This document shows positions 19,525 to 28,373 of a DNA stretch of 64,000 bases, one piece after another. A program made the position numbers and the translations under genes. This DNA is from Ferrovibrio sp. (GTDB lineage Bacteria; Pseudomonadota; Alphaproteobacteria; Ferrovibrionales; Ferrovibrionaceae). The stretch spans positions 1 to 64,000 of the forward strand of contig NZ_JAOZVR010000049.1 in the NCBI RefSeq assembly GCF_025869515.1, written 5' to 3'. Each line of letters begins with the position of its first letter. Positions within the stretch are counted from its first letter, which is position 1. A model generated the notes under the pieces. It saw only the letters and a program-made list of their open reading frames with translations. It was not told where the DNA came from and did not search any database.

Positions 19525-20559
19525 TCAGCCTATGAGGCGGCCGACCACCTGGGCGGTGAAATCCACCATCGGCACCACCCGGGCGTAGTTCATGCGCGTC
19601 GGCCCGATCACGCCGATGGCGCCGACGATGCGCTGCTGCTGGTTCTGCAGCGGCGCGACGATCAGCGAGCAGCCGGCCCGGCGGAACAGGGTATTTTCCG
19701 AGCCGATGAAAATGCGCACGCCTTCGCCGCCCTGGGTCAGGTCGATCAGGCGCAGCATCTCCTCGGAATTTTCCAGCTCTTCCATCAGATTGCGGATGCG
19801 TTCCAGATCGGCCATGGCCGCCACGTCATCCAGCAGGTTGGCGCTGCCGCGCACGATCAGGGTGCCGCGATCCGGCTCGCCGCCCCACACCGCCAGGCCG
19901 GCCTCGACCACGCGGGCGGCCAGCTGGTCCAGCTCGGCCTTGCGCAGGGTCAGGTCCTGCATGATCTCGTTGCGTGCCACGCCCATGGTGCGGCCCTTCA
20001 GGCGCCGCGACAGGAATTCGCCGGCTTCGGCCAGTGCCGCCTCGGTCAGGCCGACCGGCAGGTCCAGCACGCGGTTTTCCACCTGGCCGGACTCGCTCAC
20101 CATCACCACCAGGGCCTTGCCCGGACCCAGCGGCACGAATTCGACATGGCGCAGCGGCGCGTCTTCCTTCGGCGCCACCACCAGCCCGGCATGGCCGGAC
20201 AGGCCCGACAGCACGCCGGTGGCTTCCTTCAGCACGTCCTGGAAGCCGCGCCCCGAGGCGGCGACGCGGCCCTCGATGGAGCTGCGCTCGTCCTGGGTCA
20301 GGTCGCCAACCTGCAGCAGCCCGTCGACGAACAGCCGCAGGCCGCTTTCGGTCGGCAGCCGGCCGGCCGAGGTATGCGGCGCATAGAGCAGCCCGGCATC
20401 TTCCAGATCGGCCATGGTGTTGCGGATGCTGGCGGGCGACAGCCGGTGTTCCAGCTTCTTGGAAATGAAGCGCGAGCCGACCGGTTCCCCGGTCGTCATA
20501 TAGGTCTCGACGACCAGCCGCAGGATATCGCGGCTCCGCTGGCTCATTTCCTGGATCAT
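19525..20559 (-). CDS. hrcA: Heat-inducible transcription repressor HrcA
   Basis: A repressor of chaperone genes (usually groESL) through CIRCE elements. It has 344 residues with an N-terminal winged helix (SRDILRLVVETYMTTGEPVGS, HRLSPASIRNTMADLEDAG) and a C-terminal GAF-like part (LIVAPLQNQQQRIVGAIGVIGPTRMNY). No CIRCE sequence was found by eye anywhere near hrcA, grpE or dnaK, so its target is presumably groESL elsewhere, and dnaK may depend on sigma-32. Confidence 0.95.
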   Translation of the reverse strand: MIQEMSQRSRDILRLVVETYMTTGEPVGSRFISKKLEHRLSPASIRNTMADLEDAGLLYAPHTSAGRLPTESGLRLFVDGLLQVGDLTQDERSSIEGRVAASGRGFQDVLKEATGVLSGLSGHAGLVVAPKEDAPLRHVEFVPLGPGKALVVMVSESGQVENRVLDLPVGLTEAALAEAGEFLSRRLKGRTMGVARNEIMQDLTLRKAELDQLAARVVEAGLAVWGGEPDRGTLIVRGSANLLDDVAAMADLERIRNLMEELENSEEMLRLIDLTQGGEGVRIFIGSENTLFRRAGCSLIVAPLQNQQQRIVGAIGVIGPTRMNYARVVPMVDFTAQVVGRLIG

Positions 20560-20570
20560 GGGTACCAGAC

Positions 20571-21311
20571 TTAAGAAGGTGTTGGGGCGCCGTCAATGCT
20601 GGAAGCCGGGTTTCCCGGCCGCGGGCGGCGCCAAATCACCCAGTGCTGAGCCCGGACATGGAAGCCACATCTCTCATACAGTCGAGCCGCCGGGTTGTCG
20701 GGGAAGACATGGAGGAAGGGGATTTCGCCGCGTTCGAAGGCGGCGGCCATCAAATGTCGGATGAGGGCGGCGCCCAGGCCACGGCCGCGTGCGGCTGGAT
20801 TCACGCAGATGGCGCTCAGTTCGACGTGATCCTGGCAGCGGAAGCGTTCGCCGGCCATGGCGATCAGGGATCCGCCTGCACCATCGCGAATGCCGACATA
20901 CTGGCCGAGCAACGCCGTTCGATTGGAGAAGGGGCCGGGTTTTCCGATATCGACAAGCTCCATCATGTCAGGGATGTCGGCTGGGCCCAGCGGAAGTATC
21001 TCAACCTTGCCAGTCGCTTGCTGCCGCGCCCGCTCAGCAACCATCTGCAGGATCGGCCGCGCGCTGAGTGTTTCCCAGCCTGGAGGCGTGGGTTCTTTCT
21101 GTGGGCGAAACAGGCGTGCTTCATGCCCCATCAAGCCGGGTGCAAGATCGGCGTAGGCCTTTGGCGTTGTGTCGGCAATGGCAGAGAAAGGCGCCATATC
21201 GCGCGGATAATGCCTTGCCAGGCCACTGCCTGTTGCAAATGCAACATGCCGCGTGGTCAGGGCCGACCAGATGACGTTATCGAGCGGGTGATCTGTGATG
21301 CTATTCGTCAT
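20571..21311 (-). CDS. GNAT-family N-acetyltransferase
   Basis: A 246-residue protein with a C-terminal GNAT fold (about 130-230): the acetyl-CoA loop is VNPAARGRGLGAALIRHLM, followed by FLHVFPDNPAARLYERCGF, as in FR47-type acetyltransferases. The first 120 residues are a partly related half-domain (HYPRDMAPFSAIAD), so this may be a two-lobed GNAT. The substrate is unknown. It sits 11 bases upstream of hrcA on the same strand and is divergent from the adaA-like gene. Confidence 0.85.
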   Translation of the reverse strand: MTNSITDHPLDNVIWSALTTRHVAFATGSGLARHYPRDMAPFSAIADTTPKAYADLAPGLMGHEARLFRPQKEPTPPGWETLSARPILQMVAERARQQATGKVEILPLGPADIPDMMELVDIGKPGPFSNRTALLGQYVGIRDGAGGSLIAMAGERFRCQDHVELSAICVNPAARGRGLGAALIRHLMAAAFERGEIPFLHVFPDNPAARLYERCGFHVRAQHWVIWRRPRPGNPASSIDGAPTPS

Positions 21312-21400
21312 GTCGCGTAGACCATGAGGGGACGAAGGCTTAGTATCCTGTCGGCCTGTTTAAGGCTGGCCGGATTCGGACTCCGTCCCAAGGCACGCTT

Positions 21401-21970
21401 ATGCTCGATCATGACGAATGCGAACGCGCCAGAATGCGGCGTGACCCCGCCTATGACGGTCGGTTTTTCACCGGGGTGCGGACGACCCGCATCTACTGCC
21501 GGCCGGTTTGCCCGGTGCGGCCGGCGCGGGCAACGAATGTTGACTTCTATCCGACCGCTGCCGCCGCGGAGGCTGCCGGCTTTCGCCCTTGCCTGCGCTG
21601 CCGGCCAGAAACGGCGCCATTCAGTCCGGCCTGGAAGGGCAGCCGGGCGACGGTCGAGCGGGCTGCACGTCTGATTGTTCGCGAGGGTGCGCTGGATGGC
21701 GAAAATGCCTCGGTAGAAATTTTGGCGGCACGCCTGGGCATCGGTGCCCGGCATCTGGCGCGATTGTTCGCTCATCACCTCGGCGCCAGTCCCTTGCAGC
21801 TGGCAAAAACGGCGCGGATACAGCGCGCCAAACGACTGCTGGACGAAACCGATCTGCCGATGACAGAGGTCGCGCTACAGGCCGGCTTCAGGAGCCTGCG
21901 GCGTTTCAATAGCGTCTTTGCCGAAGTCTATCGCCGTCCGCCGAGTGCTATTCGCCGCTCCTGCCGATAG
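21401..21970 (+). CDS. AdaA-like methylphosphotriester-DNA methyltransferase/AraC regulator
   Basis: A 189-residue protein consisting only of the Ada N-terminal zinc domain and an AraC-type helix-turn-helix. Zinc and acceptor cysteines are Cys33, Cys37, Cys64 and Cys67 (IYCRPVCPVRP, RPCLRCRPE). HTH residues follow at about 85-185 (ERAARLIVREGALD to FNSVFAEVYRRPPSAIRR). In many proteobacteria these two domains are fused to an AlkA glycosylase or an O6-methylguanine transferase; here the frame stops right after the HTH, as in Bacillus AdaA. The known role of the domain is to accept a methyl group from DNA phosphotriesters and then activate repair genes. The stop is one base from the convergent permease stop. 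Confidence 0.85.
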   Translation: MLDHDECERARMRRDPAYDGRFFTGVRTTRIYCRPVCPVRPARATNVDFYPTAAAAEAAGFRPCLRCRPETAPFSPAWKGSRATVERAARLIVREGALDGENASVEILAARLGIGARHLARLFAHHLGASPLQLAKTARIQRAKRLLDETDLPMTEVALQAGFRSLRRFNSVFAEVYRRPPSAIRRSCR

Positions 21971-21971
21971 T

Positions 21972-22853
21972 TCAGGACTTCATCCCGGCAGGTGCCAGGC
22001 TGCGGTCTTCCTCGCGCTGGGCCTGGCGCAGGCGGGCGGCTTTGGCGGCCTCCTCGCGGCGTTTCACCAGTTCGAAGGCGACGGCGCCCAGGAAGGTGAC
22101 GGCGATGATCAGTACGGCCAGCGCGCTGATCGCCGGCGTGGTGCCCTGGCGCAGCCGGCCGGCCAGCACCGTGGTCAGGGTCTTGTCGGCCAGGATCGAG
22201 AAGGTGGTGGTGTTGTAATTCTCGAACGACGACAGGAAGGCCAGCGCCGCGGCCGACAGGATGGCCGGCCGCATGAAGGGCAGCAGGATGTGCAGGAAGA
22301 CCTGCGGGTGGCTGGCGCCGAGATCCAGCGCGGCTTCCTCCTGCGCGCGGTCGAAACGCTGCAGCCGGGCGAGGAAGATCAGCATGGTATAGGCCGAAAT
22401 GAAGCTCGATTGCGCCACCACGGTCATCAGCGTGCCGTCGTAGAGAAACCGCGTGCCGGTGGCGCCGGTCATCTCGCGCCAGAAGATCACGGTGGAGATG
22501 CCGATGATCACGCCCGGCGTCAGCACCGGCGACACCACGATCAGGTAGTAGAACGACCGCGCGCGGGCATAGACCTGGGTCATCAGGATGGCGGCGGCCA
22601 GTCCGACCGGTACGGAAACCAGCACCACCAGGAAACCGATCCATAGCGAATTCCTCAGGCCGTAGACGATGTCGGCATCGTTCAGCAGGCCGTCGAACCA
22701 TTTCAGCGTGAAGCCCTCGAACGGGTAGACCTGCGGATAGCTCGAACTGTTGAAGGCGGTGATGCCCATGATCGCCAGCGGGCCGAACAGGTAGAGGAAG
22801 AACAGCCCGATATAGAACCAGACGGCGATGCGGTTGATCGTTGCCGTGTTCAT
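21972..22853 (-). CDS. ABC transporter permease, PotC-like
   Basis: The second inner-membrane permease of a polyamine-type importer. The ATG at 22853 overlaps the stop of the upstream permease gene by 4 bases (ATGA); the open frame that extends upstream to 23696 is the shadow of that gene. The 293-residue product has about six helices (first at WFYIGLFFLYLFGPLAIMG) and the EAA loop EEAALDLGASHPQVFLHILL that docks on the ATPase. It ends in a charged tail. It is last in the order binding protein, ATPase, permease, permease. Confidence 0.88.
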   Translation of the reverse strand: MNTATINRIAVWFYIGLFFLYLFGPLAIMGITAFNSSSYPQVYPFEGFTLKWFDGLLNDADIVYGLRNSLWIGFLVVLVSVPVGLAAAILMTQVYARARSFYYLIVVSPVLTPGVIIGISTVIFWREMTGATGTRFLYDGTLMTVVAQSSFISAYTMLIFLARLQRFDRAQEEAALDLGASHPQVFLHILLPFMRPAILSAAALAFLSSFENYNTTTFSILADKTLTTVLAGRLRQGTTPAISALAVLIIAVTFLGAVAFELVKRREEAAKAARLRQAQREEDRSLAPAGMKS

Positions 22854-23869
22854 CGCGCGATCTCGCCCAGGCCGACCCTGAACAGCCGCAGCACCAGCAG
22901 CACGAAGACGATGCAGGCCAGCAGCAGGATGAAGGCATAGGCGGCGCCCTGCTGCCAGTTGAAGGCCTGGTAGAAGCGGTCGTAGACGATCGGCGTGAAC
23001 CACAGCGTGCGCGGCCCGCCCAGCACCAGCGGCGCCGCCAGCGCGCCGGCATTCAGCATGAAGACCAGCGTGGCACCCGAGGCGATGCCGGGTTTGGCAT
23101 GCGGCATCACCACCGACCAGTGGATATACCACCACGGCGCGCCGAGATCGCGGGCAGCCTCGACCTGGTTGCGGTCCAGGCTTTCGATGGCGTTGTAGAG
23201 CGAGAACATCATCATCAGCAGATAGGCATAGGCCAAGCCTGCATAGAGCCCGACATCGAGGCCGAGGAAGTCGATCGGCTGGTCGATCAGGCCAAGCTTG
23301 AGCAGGATGGTGTTGATCACGCCCTGGCTGCCGAGCAGCACGCGGAAGGCGAAGGCGCGCAGCACCTCGTTGACCCAGTACGGCGTGATCAGCAGCAGCA
23401 TGAAGATGCGCACGCGCGCCCTGGTGGTCACCTGCGCCATGTAGAAGGCGAGCGGATAGCAGAGGACGAAATTCAGCAGCGTCACCAGCACCGAGGCGCC
23501 GATGGTGAGGAAGAAGGCCTTGATATGGGTGGTGTTCCAGGCGGCCGTCGACGTGGTCGAGCCGTAGAGGAAGTAGCGGTAGTTCTCCAGCGTGTAGACG
23601 TCTTTCGGGCCGCCCACCTGGTTCGGCGGCAGCTTGGGGCGCAGCGACAGGTCGATCATGTAGAGTTGCGGCAGCACGATCATGATGACAGTCCACAGCC
23701 CGACCGCGACCACCAGATAGGTCGAGATGGCGATGCCGTTGCGGCGCCAGAAAGACACCGGCGCCAGGGCGCCGAGCCGCCGCCGTTCCAGCAGCGAGAA
23801 GAGGATAAAGCCGGCGGTCACCAGCAGCGGCAGGGCGAGGATCAGGCTGTGACCGGCCGAGCTGTGCAT
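22850..23869 (-). CDS. ABC transporter permease, PotB-like
   Basis: The first permease of the importer, 339 residues with about six to seven transmembrane helices (the first at LILALPLLVTAGFILFSLL, then STYLVVAVGLWTVIMIVLP). The EAA loop is seen as EAARDLGAPWWYIHWSVVMP. It is longer than E. coli PotB owing to an N-terminal extra helix. It starts 3 bases after the ATPase stop. Confidence 0.88.
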   Translation of the reverse strand: MHSSAGHSLILALPLLVTAGFILFSLLERRRLGALAPVSFWRRNGIAISTYLVVAVGLWTVIMIVLPQLYMIDLSLRPKLPPNQVGGPKDVYTLENYRYFLYGSTTSTAAWNTTHIKAFFLTIGASVLVTLLNFVLCYPLAFYMAQVTTRARVRIFMLLLITPYWVNEVLRAFAFRVLLGSQGVINTILLKLGLIDQPIDFLGLDVGLYAGLAYAYLLMMMFSLYNAIESLDRNQVEAARDLGAPWWYIHWSVVMPHAKPGIASGATLVFMLNAGALAAPLVLGGPRTLWFTPIVYDRFYQAFNWQQGAAYAFILLLACIVFVLLVLRLFRVGLGEIAR

Positions 23870-23871
23870 TG

Positions 23872-24981
23872 TCAGTCCTGGCCGAAAGTCTCGCGCGGCA
23901 GCACCAGGGCGTCCTCGGCTCTGTAGCCGATGGCGGCTTCGGTGCCGGCAGCGGGGATGGCGGCGGTATCGCCGCGCGCCAGCGTCATGGTCAGTTTGAG
24001 TCCACCCGTTCCGGCTGCCGCGAAAGCGACATGGGTGAGGCTGCCTTCATAGGCGATCTCGGCGACCTGGCCGGCGATCCACTGGTGATCGGCCGGCGGA
24101 TTGGGCCGCAGCATCTCCGGCCGCACGAACAGCACGGCCTCCGAGCCTTTCACCAGGCCACGCGCATTGCGGCCCCTGAGCAGGCCGATGGACGTTTCCA
24201 CCACGGCGGCACCGGCCTCGGACGCGACGACCCTGCCGATGAAGGCATTGTTCTCGCCGACGAAAGACGCGACGAAGGCGGTGCGCGGCGCTTCGTAGAT
24301 CGTGCGACCGTCGCCGATCTGTTCGATCACCCCGCGATTCATCACCGCGATGCGATCCGACATGGTGAGTGCCTCGCCCTGGTCGTGCGTGATGTAGATG
24401 AAGGTGATGCCGACCCGGCGCTGGATGGCGCGCAGCTCGTTGCGCATATGCTGACGCAGTTTGAGGTCGAGTGCCGAGAGCGGCTCGTCCAGCAGCAGCA
24501 CCTTGGGTTCGACGGCGAGCGCGCGGGCGATCGCCACGCGCTGCTTCTGGCCGCCCGACAGTTCGTCCACCCGCTTGCCGCCCTGGTCGGGCAGGGCGAT
24601 CAGGTCGAGCAGGCTTTCGACCTTGGCATTGCGTTCGCGACGCGACAGGCCGCGCACGCGCAGGCCGTAGGCGATGTTGTCGGCCACGCTCATCATCGGG
24701 AACAGCGCCAGATTCTGGAAGATCAGCGCGGTGGGGCGCCGGTTCGGGCCGATGCCCTGCATGTCGCGGCCGTCCAGCAGCACGCGGCCCTGCGTCGGTT
24801 CGACAAAGCCCGAGATGGTGCGCAGCAGGGTGGTCTTGCCGCAGCCCGAGGGGCCGAGGAAGGAAAAGAATTCGCCCGGTGCGATCTGCAGCGACGCATC
24901 GTCCACGGCGGTGAAATCGCCGAAACGGACGCTGACATGATCCAGCGTGATGGCGGCGGTGAGGGCTGCTGTCATGGGCAA
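23872..24981 (-). CDS. Polyamine-type ABC transporter ATP-binding protein, PotA-like
   Basis: A 369-residue ATPase energising the importer. The nucleotide-binding domain (1-235) has Walker A GPSGCGKT (43-50), the signature LSGGQKQRVAIARAL (about 141-155), Walker B LLLDEPLSALD and the switch His in YITHDQ. The C-terminal part (about 280-365) is a TOBE-type domain (FVRPEMLRPNPP, ALVLPRETFGQD). Polyamine/Fe-type (PotA/FbpC) subfamily. The substrate is inferred from the family only. Confidence 0.92.
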   Translation of the reverse strand: MPMTAALTAAITLDHVSVRFGDFTAVDDASLQIAPGEFFSFLGPSGCGKTTLLRTISGFVEPTQGRVLLDGRDMQGIGPNRRPTALIFQNLALFPMMSVADNIAYGLRVRGLSRRERNAKVESLLDLIALPDQGGKRVDELSGGQKQRVAIARALAVEPKVLLLDEPLSALDLKLRQHMRNELRAIQRRVGITFIYITHDQGEALTMSDRIAVMNRGVIEQIGDGRTIYEAPRTAFVASFVGENNAFIGRVVASEAGAAVVETSIGLLRGRNARGLVKGSEAVLFVRPEMLRPNPPADHQWIAGQVAEIAYEGSLTHVAFAAAGTGGLKLTMTLARGDTAAIPAAGTEAAIGYRAEDALVLPRETFGQD

Positions 24982-25023
24982 TGCGGTGCCGGCGGCGGGA
25001 AGATCGCGGCCGGCACCGTCCTG

Positions 25024-26199
25024 TTACGCTGCTTTGAACTTTTCGGCGTATTGCGTGCGCAGCTCGGCGAACCACGAGGGCTCGGGCGGCCGCTGCCACA
25101 GCTTGCTGGTGGCATCGTCGGGATAGCTCTCGGCGAAATTCTTCTTCGCCGCGGGCGACAGCAGCGCATCGGCGCCCCTGGCCACCGGATTGTAGCCCGA
25201 GCCGTCCGCCACCTTGGCCGAGACCTCCGGCGAATGCAGGTAGTTGATCCATTCATAGGCCTGCGCGACATTCTTCGCACCGGTGGTCATTGCCCAGCCG
25301 TCGAGCCAGGCGATGGCGCCTTCCTGCGGCGCCATATAGGAGACCGGCTTGCCCTGTTTCTTCAGCGACAGCGCCGGGCCGTCCCAGGTCTGGCCGATCA
25401 CCACGCCGTTTTCGATCAGGCCCGACTTGGTGTTGTCGGCCGAATCCCAGAACTGCTTGACCCAGGATTTCTTCTCGATGGCGAATTTCAGGATCGGGTC
25501 GTAGATCTTGCGCATCGTCGCCTCGTCCTTGAAGGCGTCGAGCATGCGGTTCGACGGCAGCTTGCCGGTGCGGTCCCACCACAGGCCGATGCCGAGCAGC
25601 AGCGAATGCGGCCGGCCCTGGATCTTGCCCTTGAACTGTTCGTCCCACAGCGTGCCGTAGCTCAGCGTCTTGTAGTCGAGCGTGACCAGATCGGTGCGCC
25701 AGGAGATCGCTTCGCTGCCCCAGCAATGCGGCACGTGATACAGCTTGCTGTCCCAGGTCCACTGCTTGGTCGAGCCTTCCAGCATCGCCGGCAGCAGGCC
25801 GTCCAGCAGCTTCAGCTTGTTGGTATCGAAGGGCTGCAGCACGCCGATTTCCTTGAACTGCGGCGCGCGGTCATGGGTCGGCTGGCACAGATCGAAGCCG
25901 GTGCCGGCGGTGGCCTGCAGCTTGTTGATCTGTTCCTCGTTCTGCGAGAACGGCGTCTTGTTGACCTTGATGCCGGTCTTTTTCTCGAATTCGGGGATCA
26001 CCGGATCGGGCAGTTCGTCATCCCAGTGCAGAATGCTGAGTGTGCCCGACGATGAACGGGCATCCTGCACGATCCAGGGGCCCATCGCGGCGACGCCACC
26101 GGCGGCAATCGTGGATTTCAGAAGGGTGCGCCGGGTGAAACTGCTGGCGGCGCGCATGGTCGCAACAGCTGACGAAACAGGGGGACGCGTCTTGGTCAT
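25024..26199 (-). CDS. Polyamine-type ABC transporter substrate-binding protein, PotD/PotF-like
   Basis: The periplasmic binding protein of the importer. The ATG at 26199 follows GGAGGAG and gives 391 residues; an upstream in-frame start at 26247 is less likely. The leader FTRRTLLKST (about 21-30) followed by a hydrophobic stretch is a twin-arginine-type signal. The mature part begins with LSILHWDDELPDPVIPEFEKK, typical of the spermidine/putrescine (type 2) binding fold. The four genes from here to 21972 form one operon with gaps of 3-42 bases or overlaps. Confidence 0.88.
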   Translation of the reverse strand: MTKTRPPVSSAVATMRAASSFTRRTLLKSTIAAGGVAAMGPWIVQDARSSSGTLSILHWDDELPDPVIPEFEKKTGIKVNKTPFSQNEEQINKLQATAGTGFDLCQPTHDRAPQFKEIGVLQPFDTNKLKLLDGLLPAMLEGSTKQWTWDSKLYHVPHCWGSEAISWRTDLVTLDYKTLSYGTLWDEQFKGKIQGRPHSLLLGIGLWWDRTGKLPSNRMLDAFKDEATMRKIYDPILKFAIEKKSWVKQFWDSADNTKSGLIENGVVIGQTWDGPALSLKKQGKPVSYMAPQEGAIAWLDGWAMTTGAKNVAQAYEWINYLHSPEVSAKVADGSGYNPVARGADALLSPAAKKNFAESYPDDATSKLWQRPPEPSWFAELRTQYAEKFKAA

Positions 26200-26328
26200 G
26201 GCCGAACTCCTCCGCTGAATACCAGACCAGGTTTCAGCAGGATTCATGCCATGCCCCCGGAATCATGCCCCGGCCATGCCCGGATGCCGTCCTGAGGCGA
26301 AATCGCGGTTTTACTGCTCCTATTGCGG

Positions 26329-26349
26329 GCAGACGCTTCCGGCGTCTGC
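26329..26349. repeat. 8-bp inverted repeat downstream of the tspO-like gene
   Basis: GCAGACGC and GCGTCTGC pair around a 5-base loop, 24-45 bases past the stop of the TspO gene on the minus strand and upstream of the binding-protein gene. No U-run follows. It may act as a 3'-end structure of tspO or an attenuator for the transporter operon. Confidence 0.4.
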
Positions 26350-26373
26350 ATCGATTCCGGGCAGCAGTCAGGT

Positions 26374-26880
26374 TCAGGCCGGATTGAGCTGCCAGATCGA
26401 AAAGGTCAGCCAGGCGGCGAAGCTCACCCACAGCAGATACGGCACCAGCAGGAGCGCGGCGACACGGTCATGCCGCGCGAACAGCAGGATGCAGCCGGCA
26501 ATCGCCAGCCACAGCACCACGATCTCGGCCACCGCCCAGCCGATCTGCTGCCGGCCGAAGAACAGCCACGACCAGGCGAGATTGAGCAGCAGTTGCAGGC
26601 CGAACAGCAGCAGCGCGCCGCGCGCCTGCCGGAGGCCTGACTGGCGCCAGACCCGCCAGGCGGCAATCGCCATCAGGGCGAACAGCAGCGTCCAGACGAT
26701 CGGGAAGGCGAGGTCGGGCGGCGTCAGCGCCGGCTTGACCAGCGTGGGATACCAGCTTTTCACCGGCCCGGCGGTGATCGCGCCGCCCACAGCGGAAATG
26801 GTGAAACAGGCGAGCAGGCTCAGCACCAGGGCGGCGATGCTGGCGGCGGAATAGGTCGGCGGGATGCGGTGACGGCTCAT
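26374..26880 (-). CDS. tspO: TspO/MBR family tryptophan-rich sensory protein
   Basis: A 168-residue inner-membrane protein with five helices, the bacterial homologue of the mitochondrial translocator protein, which binds porphyrins. Signature blocks: WYPTLVKPALTPPDLAFP (about 43-60), LNLAWSWLFFGRQ and the C-terminal LLWVSFAAWLTFSIWQLN. In known alphaproteobacteria it modulates pigment and tetrapyrrole responses; no tetrapyrrole genes are nearby. The spacing to the downstream ABC operon (175 bases) suggests a separate transcript. Confidence 0.92.
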   Translation of the reverse strand: MSRHRIPPTYSAASIAALVLSLLACFTISAVGGAITAGPVKSWYPTLVKPALTPPDLAFPIVWTLLFALMAIAAWRVWRQSGLRQARGALLLFGLQLLLNLAWSWLFFGRQQIGWAVAEIVVLWLAIAGCILLFARHDRVAALLLVPYLLWVSFAAWLTFSIWQLNPA

Positions 26881-26947
26881 GGTGAAGACCTAATCCCATG
26901 GCGGCCGCGCGCAAGGGCTGGCGGCGGTTTGCAGGTCGCTTTATCTG

Positions 26948-26974
26948 GAGAATTGGAGCGGGTGACCGGATTCG
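26948..26974 (+). repeat. Partial copy of the tRNA-Gly 3' end (possible att remnant)
   Basis: A 27-base stretch matches 39130-39156 at 23 of 27 positions and in the same orientation; the right-hand copy covers the 3' end of the tRNA-Gly gene plus six flanking bases. The geometry (second copy on the side to which the tRNA 3' end points, 12.2 kb away) is that of an old integration. The match is short and imperfect, so chance is not excluded. Confidence 0.4.
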
Positions 26975-27089
26975 CCCCCGTCGCAGGCCTGGGGGCGGCT
27001 GAAGGCTCAATGACGGATGCCGATGATCGCCTTTCAACCCGGTAATATCAGCGCTTTGGATGAGTCTCGTGGGCTGCCGTTCCCGCCGG

Positions 27090-28373
27090 TCAGTAATTCA
27101 GGCTGCGCGGCAGCCACAGCACGATATCGGGCATCGCGACCAGGAGGATCAAGGCCAGCATCATCGCCAGCACAAACCACACGGCCCAGCGCGCCGTCTG
27201 CTCGATCGGCACGCCGGCCAGCTTGGCCGAGACCATCAGGTTCACCGCCATCGGCGGCGTGAACTGGCCGATCGCCACCATGTACGTCAGCAGCACGCCG
27301 AACCAGACCGGATCCCAGGCAAAGGTCCGCATCATCGGCAGCAGGATCGGAATGAAGATCAGGAAGATCGAAATGCCGTCCAGCACCATGCCGACTCCGA
27401 GCAGAACCAGCACGATCAGCGTCAGCGTGCCGTAGGAGCCCAGGCCGCTGCCGGTGATGGCGCGGGCAAGCGGGTCGATGATGCCGAGCGTGTTCACCGC
27501 ATAGGCGAAAATGCTGGCCAGTGCGACAACAACCAGGATGATGCCCGATGTCTCGGCGGCGTCGACCAGGATGTCGAGCAGTTCCCTCAGGCGGATAGTG
27601 CGGTAGATCGCCATGCCGACGAACAGGCCGTAGACCACCGCCACCACGGCGGCCTCGGTCGGCGTGAACCATCCCATGCGCATGCCGCCCAGAATCAGCA
27701 CGGGCGCCGCCAGGCCCCAGCTTGCAGCCTGCAGGGCCGGCCAGAATGGCGGACGCTTTGTCTCGCCATCGGTGCGGCCGAAGCCATGACGGCGTGCCAG
27801 CCAGGCCGCCGGGATCATCAGCGCGATGCCGGCCAGAAGACCCGGGAACAGCCCGCCGGCAAACAGCGCCGGCACCGAGGCGCCCGGCACCAGCACCGAA
27901 TAGACGATGAAGGCGATGGAGGGCGGGATCAGGATATCGGTCGCGGCGGCCGCGCCGATCACGGTGGCGGAGTAAGCGGGCGGATAGCCGGCCCGCGCCA
28001 TCGCCGCCAGCATCACGCCGCCCACCGCCGCGGCCGTGGCCGGACCGGAGCCGGAAATGCCACCCAGCAGCATGGCGACGGCAATCGCCACCAGCGGCAG
28101 CCGCCCGGGCTTCCGTCCGACGATGGCGATGGCGAGATTGACCAGCCGCTCGGCCACGCCGGACTTCTCGAAGATCACGCCGACCAGCACGAACATCGGC
28201 AATGCCAGCAACGGGTATTTGGCAATGCCGGCATAGAAGTTGTTCGGCAGGGACATCATGCCCAGATCGGCCAGCCAGATGCCGAGCGCACCGCCCAGCG
28301 TCAGCGCCACGCCGATCGGCACGCCGGCCAGCATCAGGATGACGAAAACCACAAAGATCGACAGGCCGATCAT
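27090..28373 (-). CDS. TRAP transporter large permease, DctM-like
   Basis: The 12-helix ion-coupled permease of a tripartite ATP-independent periplasmic transporter. The ATG at 28373 overlaps the small permease stop by 4 bases (ATGA) and gives 427 residues, the normal size for DctM. The first helix is MIGLSIFVVFVILMLAGVP; the family blocks GISGSGPATAAAVGGVM and IPPSIAFIVYSVL are present. It ends at 27090; no terminator is visible in the 209-base gap to tspO. Confidence 0.92.
   Translation of the reverse strand: MIGLSIFVVFVILMLAGVPIGVALTLGGALGIWLADLGMMSLPNNFYAGIAKYPLLALPMFVLVGVIFEKSGVAERLVNLAIAIVGRKPGRLPLVAIAVAMLLGGISGSGPATAAAVGGVMLAAMARAGYPPAYSATVIGAAAATDILIPPSIAFIVYSVLVPGASVPALFAGGLFPGLLAGIALMIPAAWLARRHGFGRTDGETKRPPFWPALQAASWGLAAPVLILGGMRMGWFTPTEAAVVAVVYGLFVGMAIYRTIRLRELLDILVDAAETSGIILVVVALASIFAYAVNTLGIIDPLARAITGSGLGSYGTLTLIVLVLLGVGMVLDGISIFLIFIPILLPMMRTFAWDPVWFGVLLTYMVAIGQFTPPMAVNLMVSAKLAGVPIEQTARWAVWFVLAMMLALILLVAMPDIVLWLPRSLNY

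Noticed and set aside
23869-26055. 728-codon plus-strand open frame opposite the ABC transporter genes
   Set aside because: Shadow of the ATPase and binding-protein genes.
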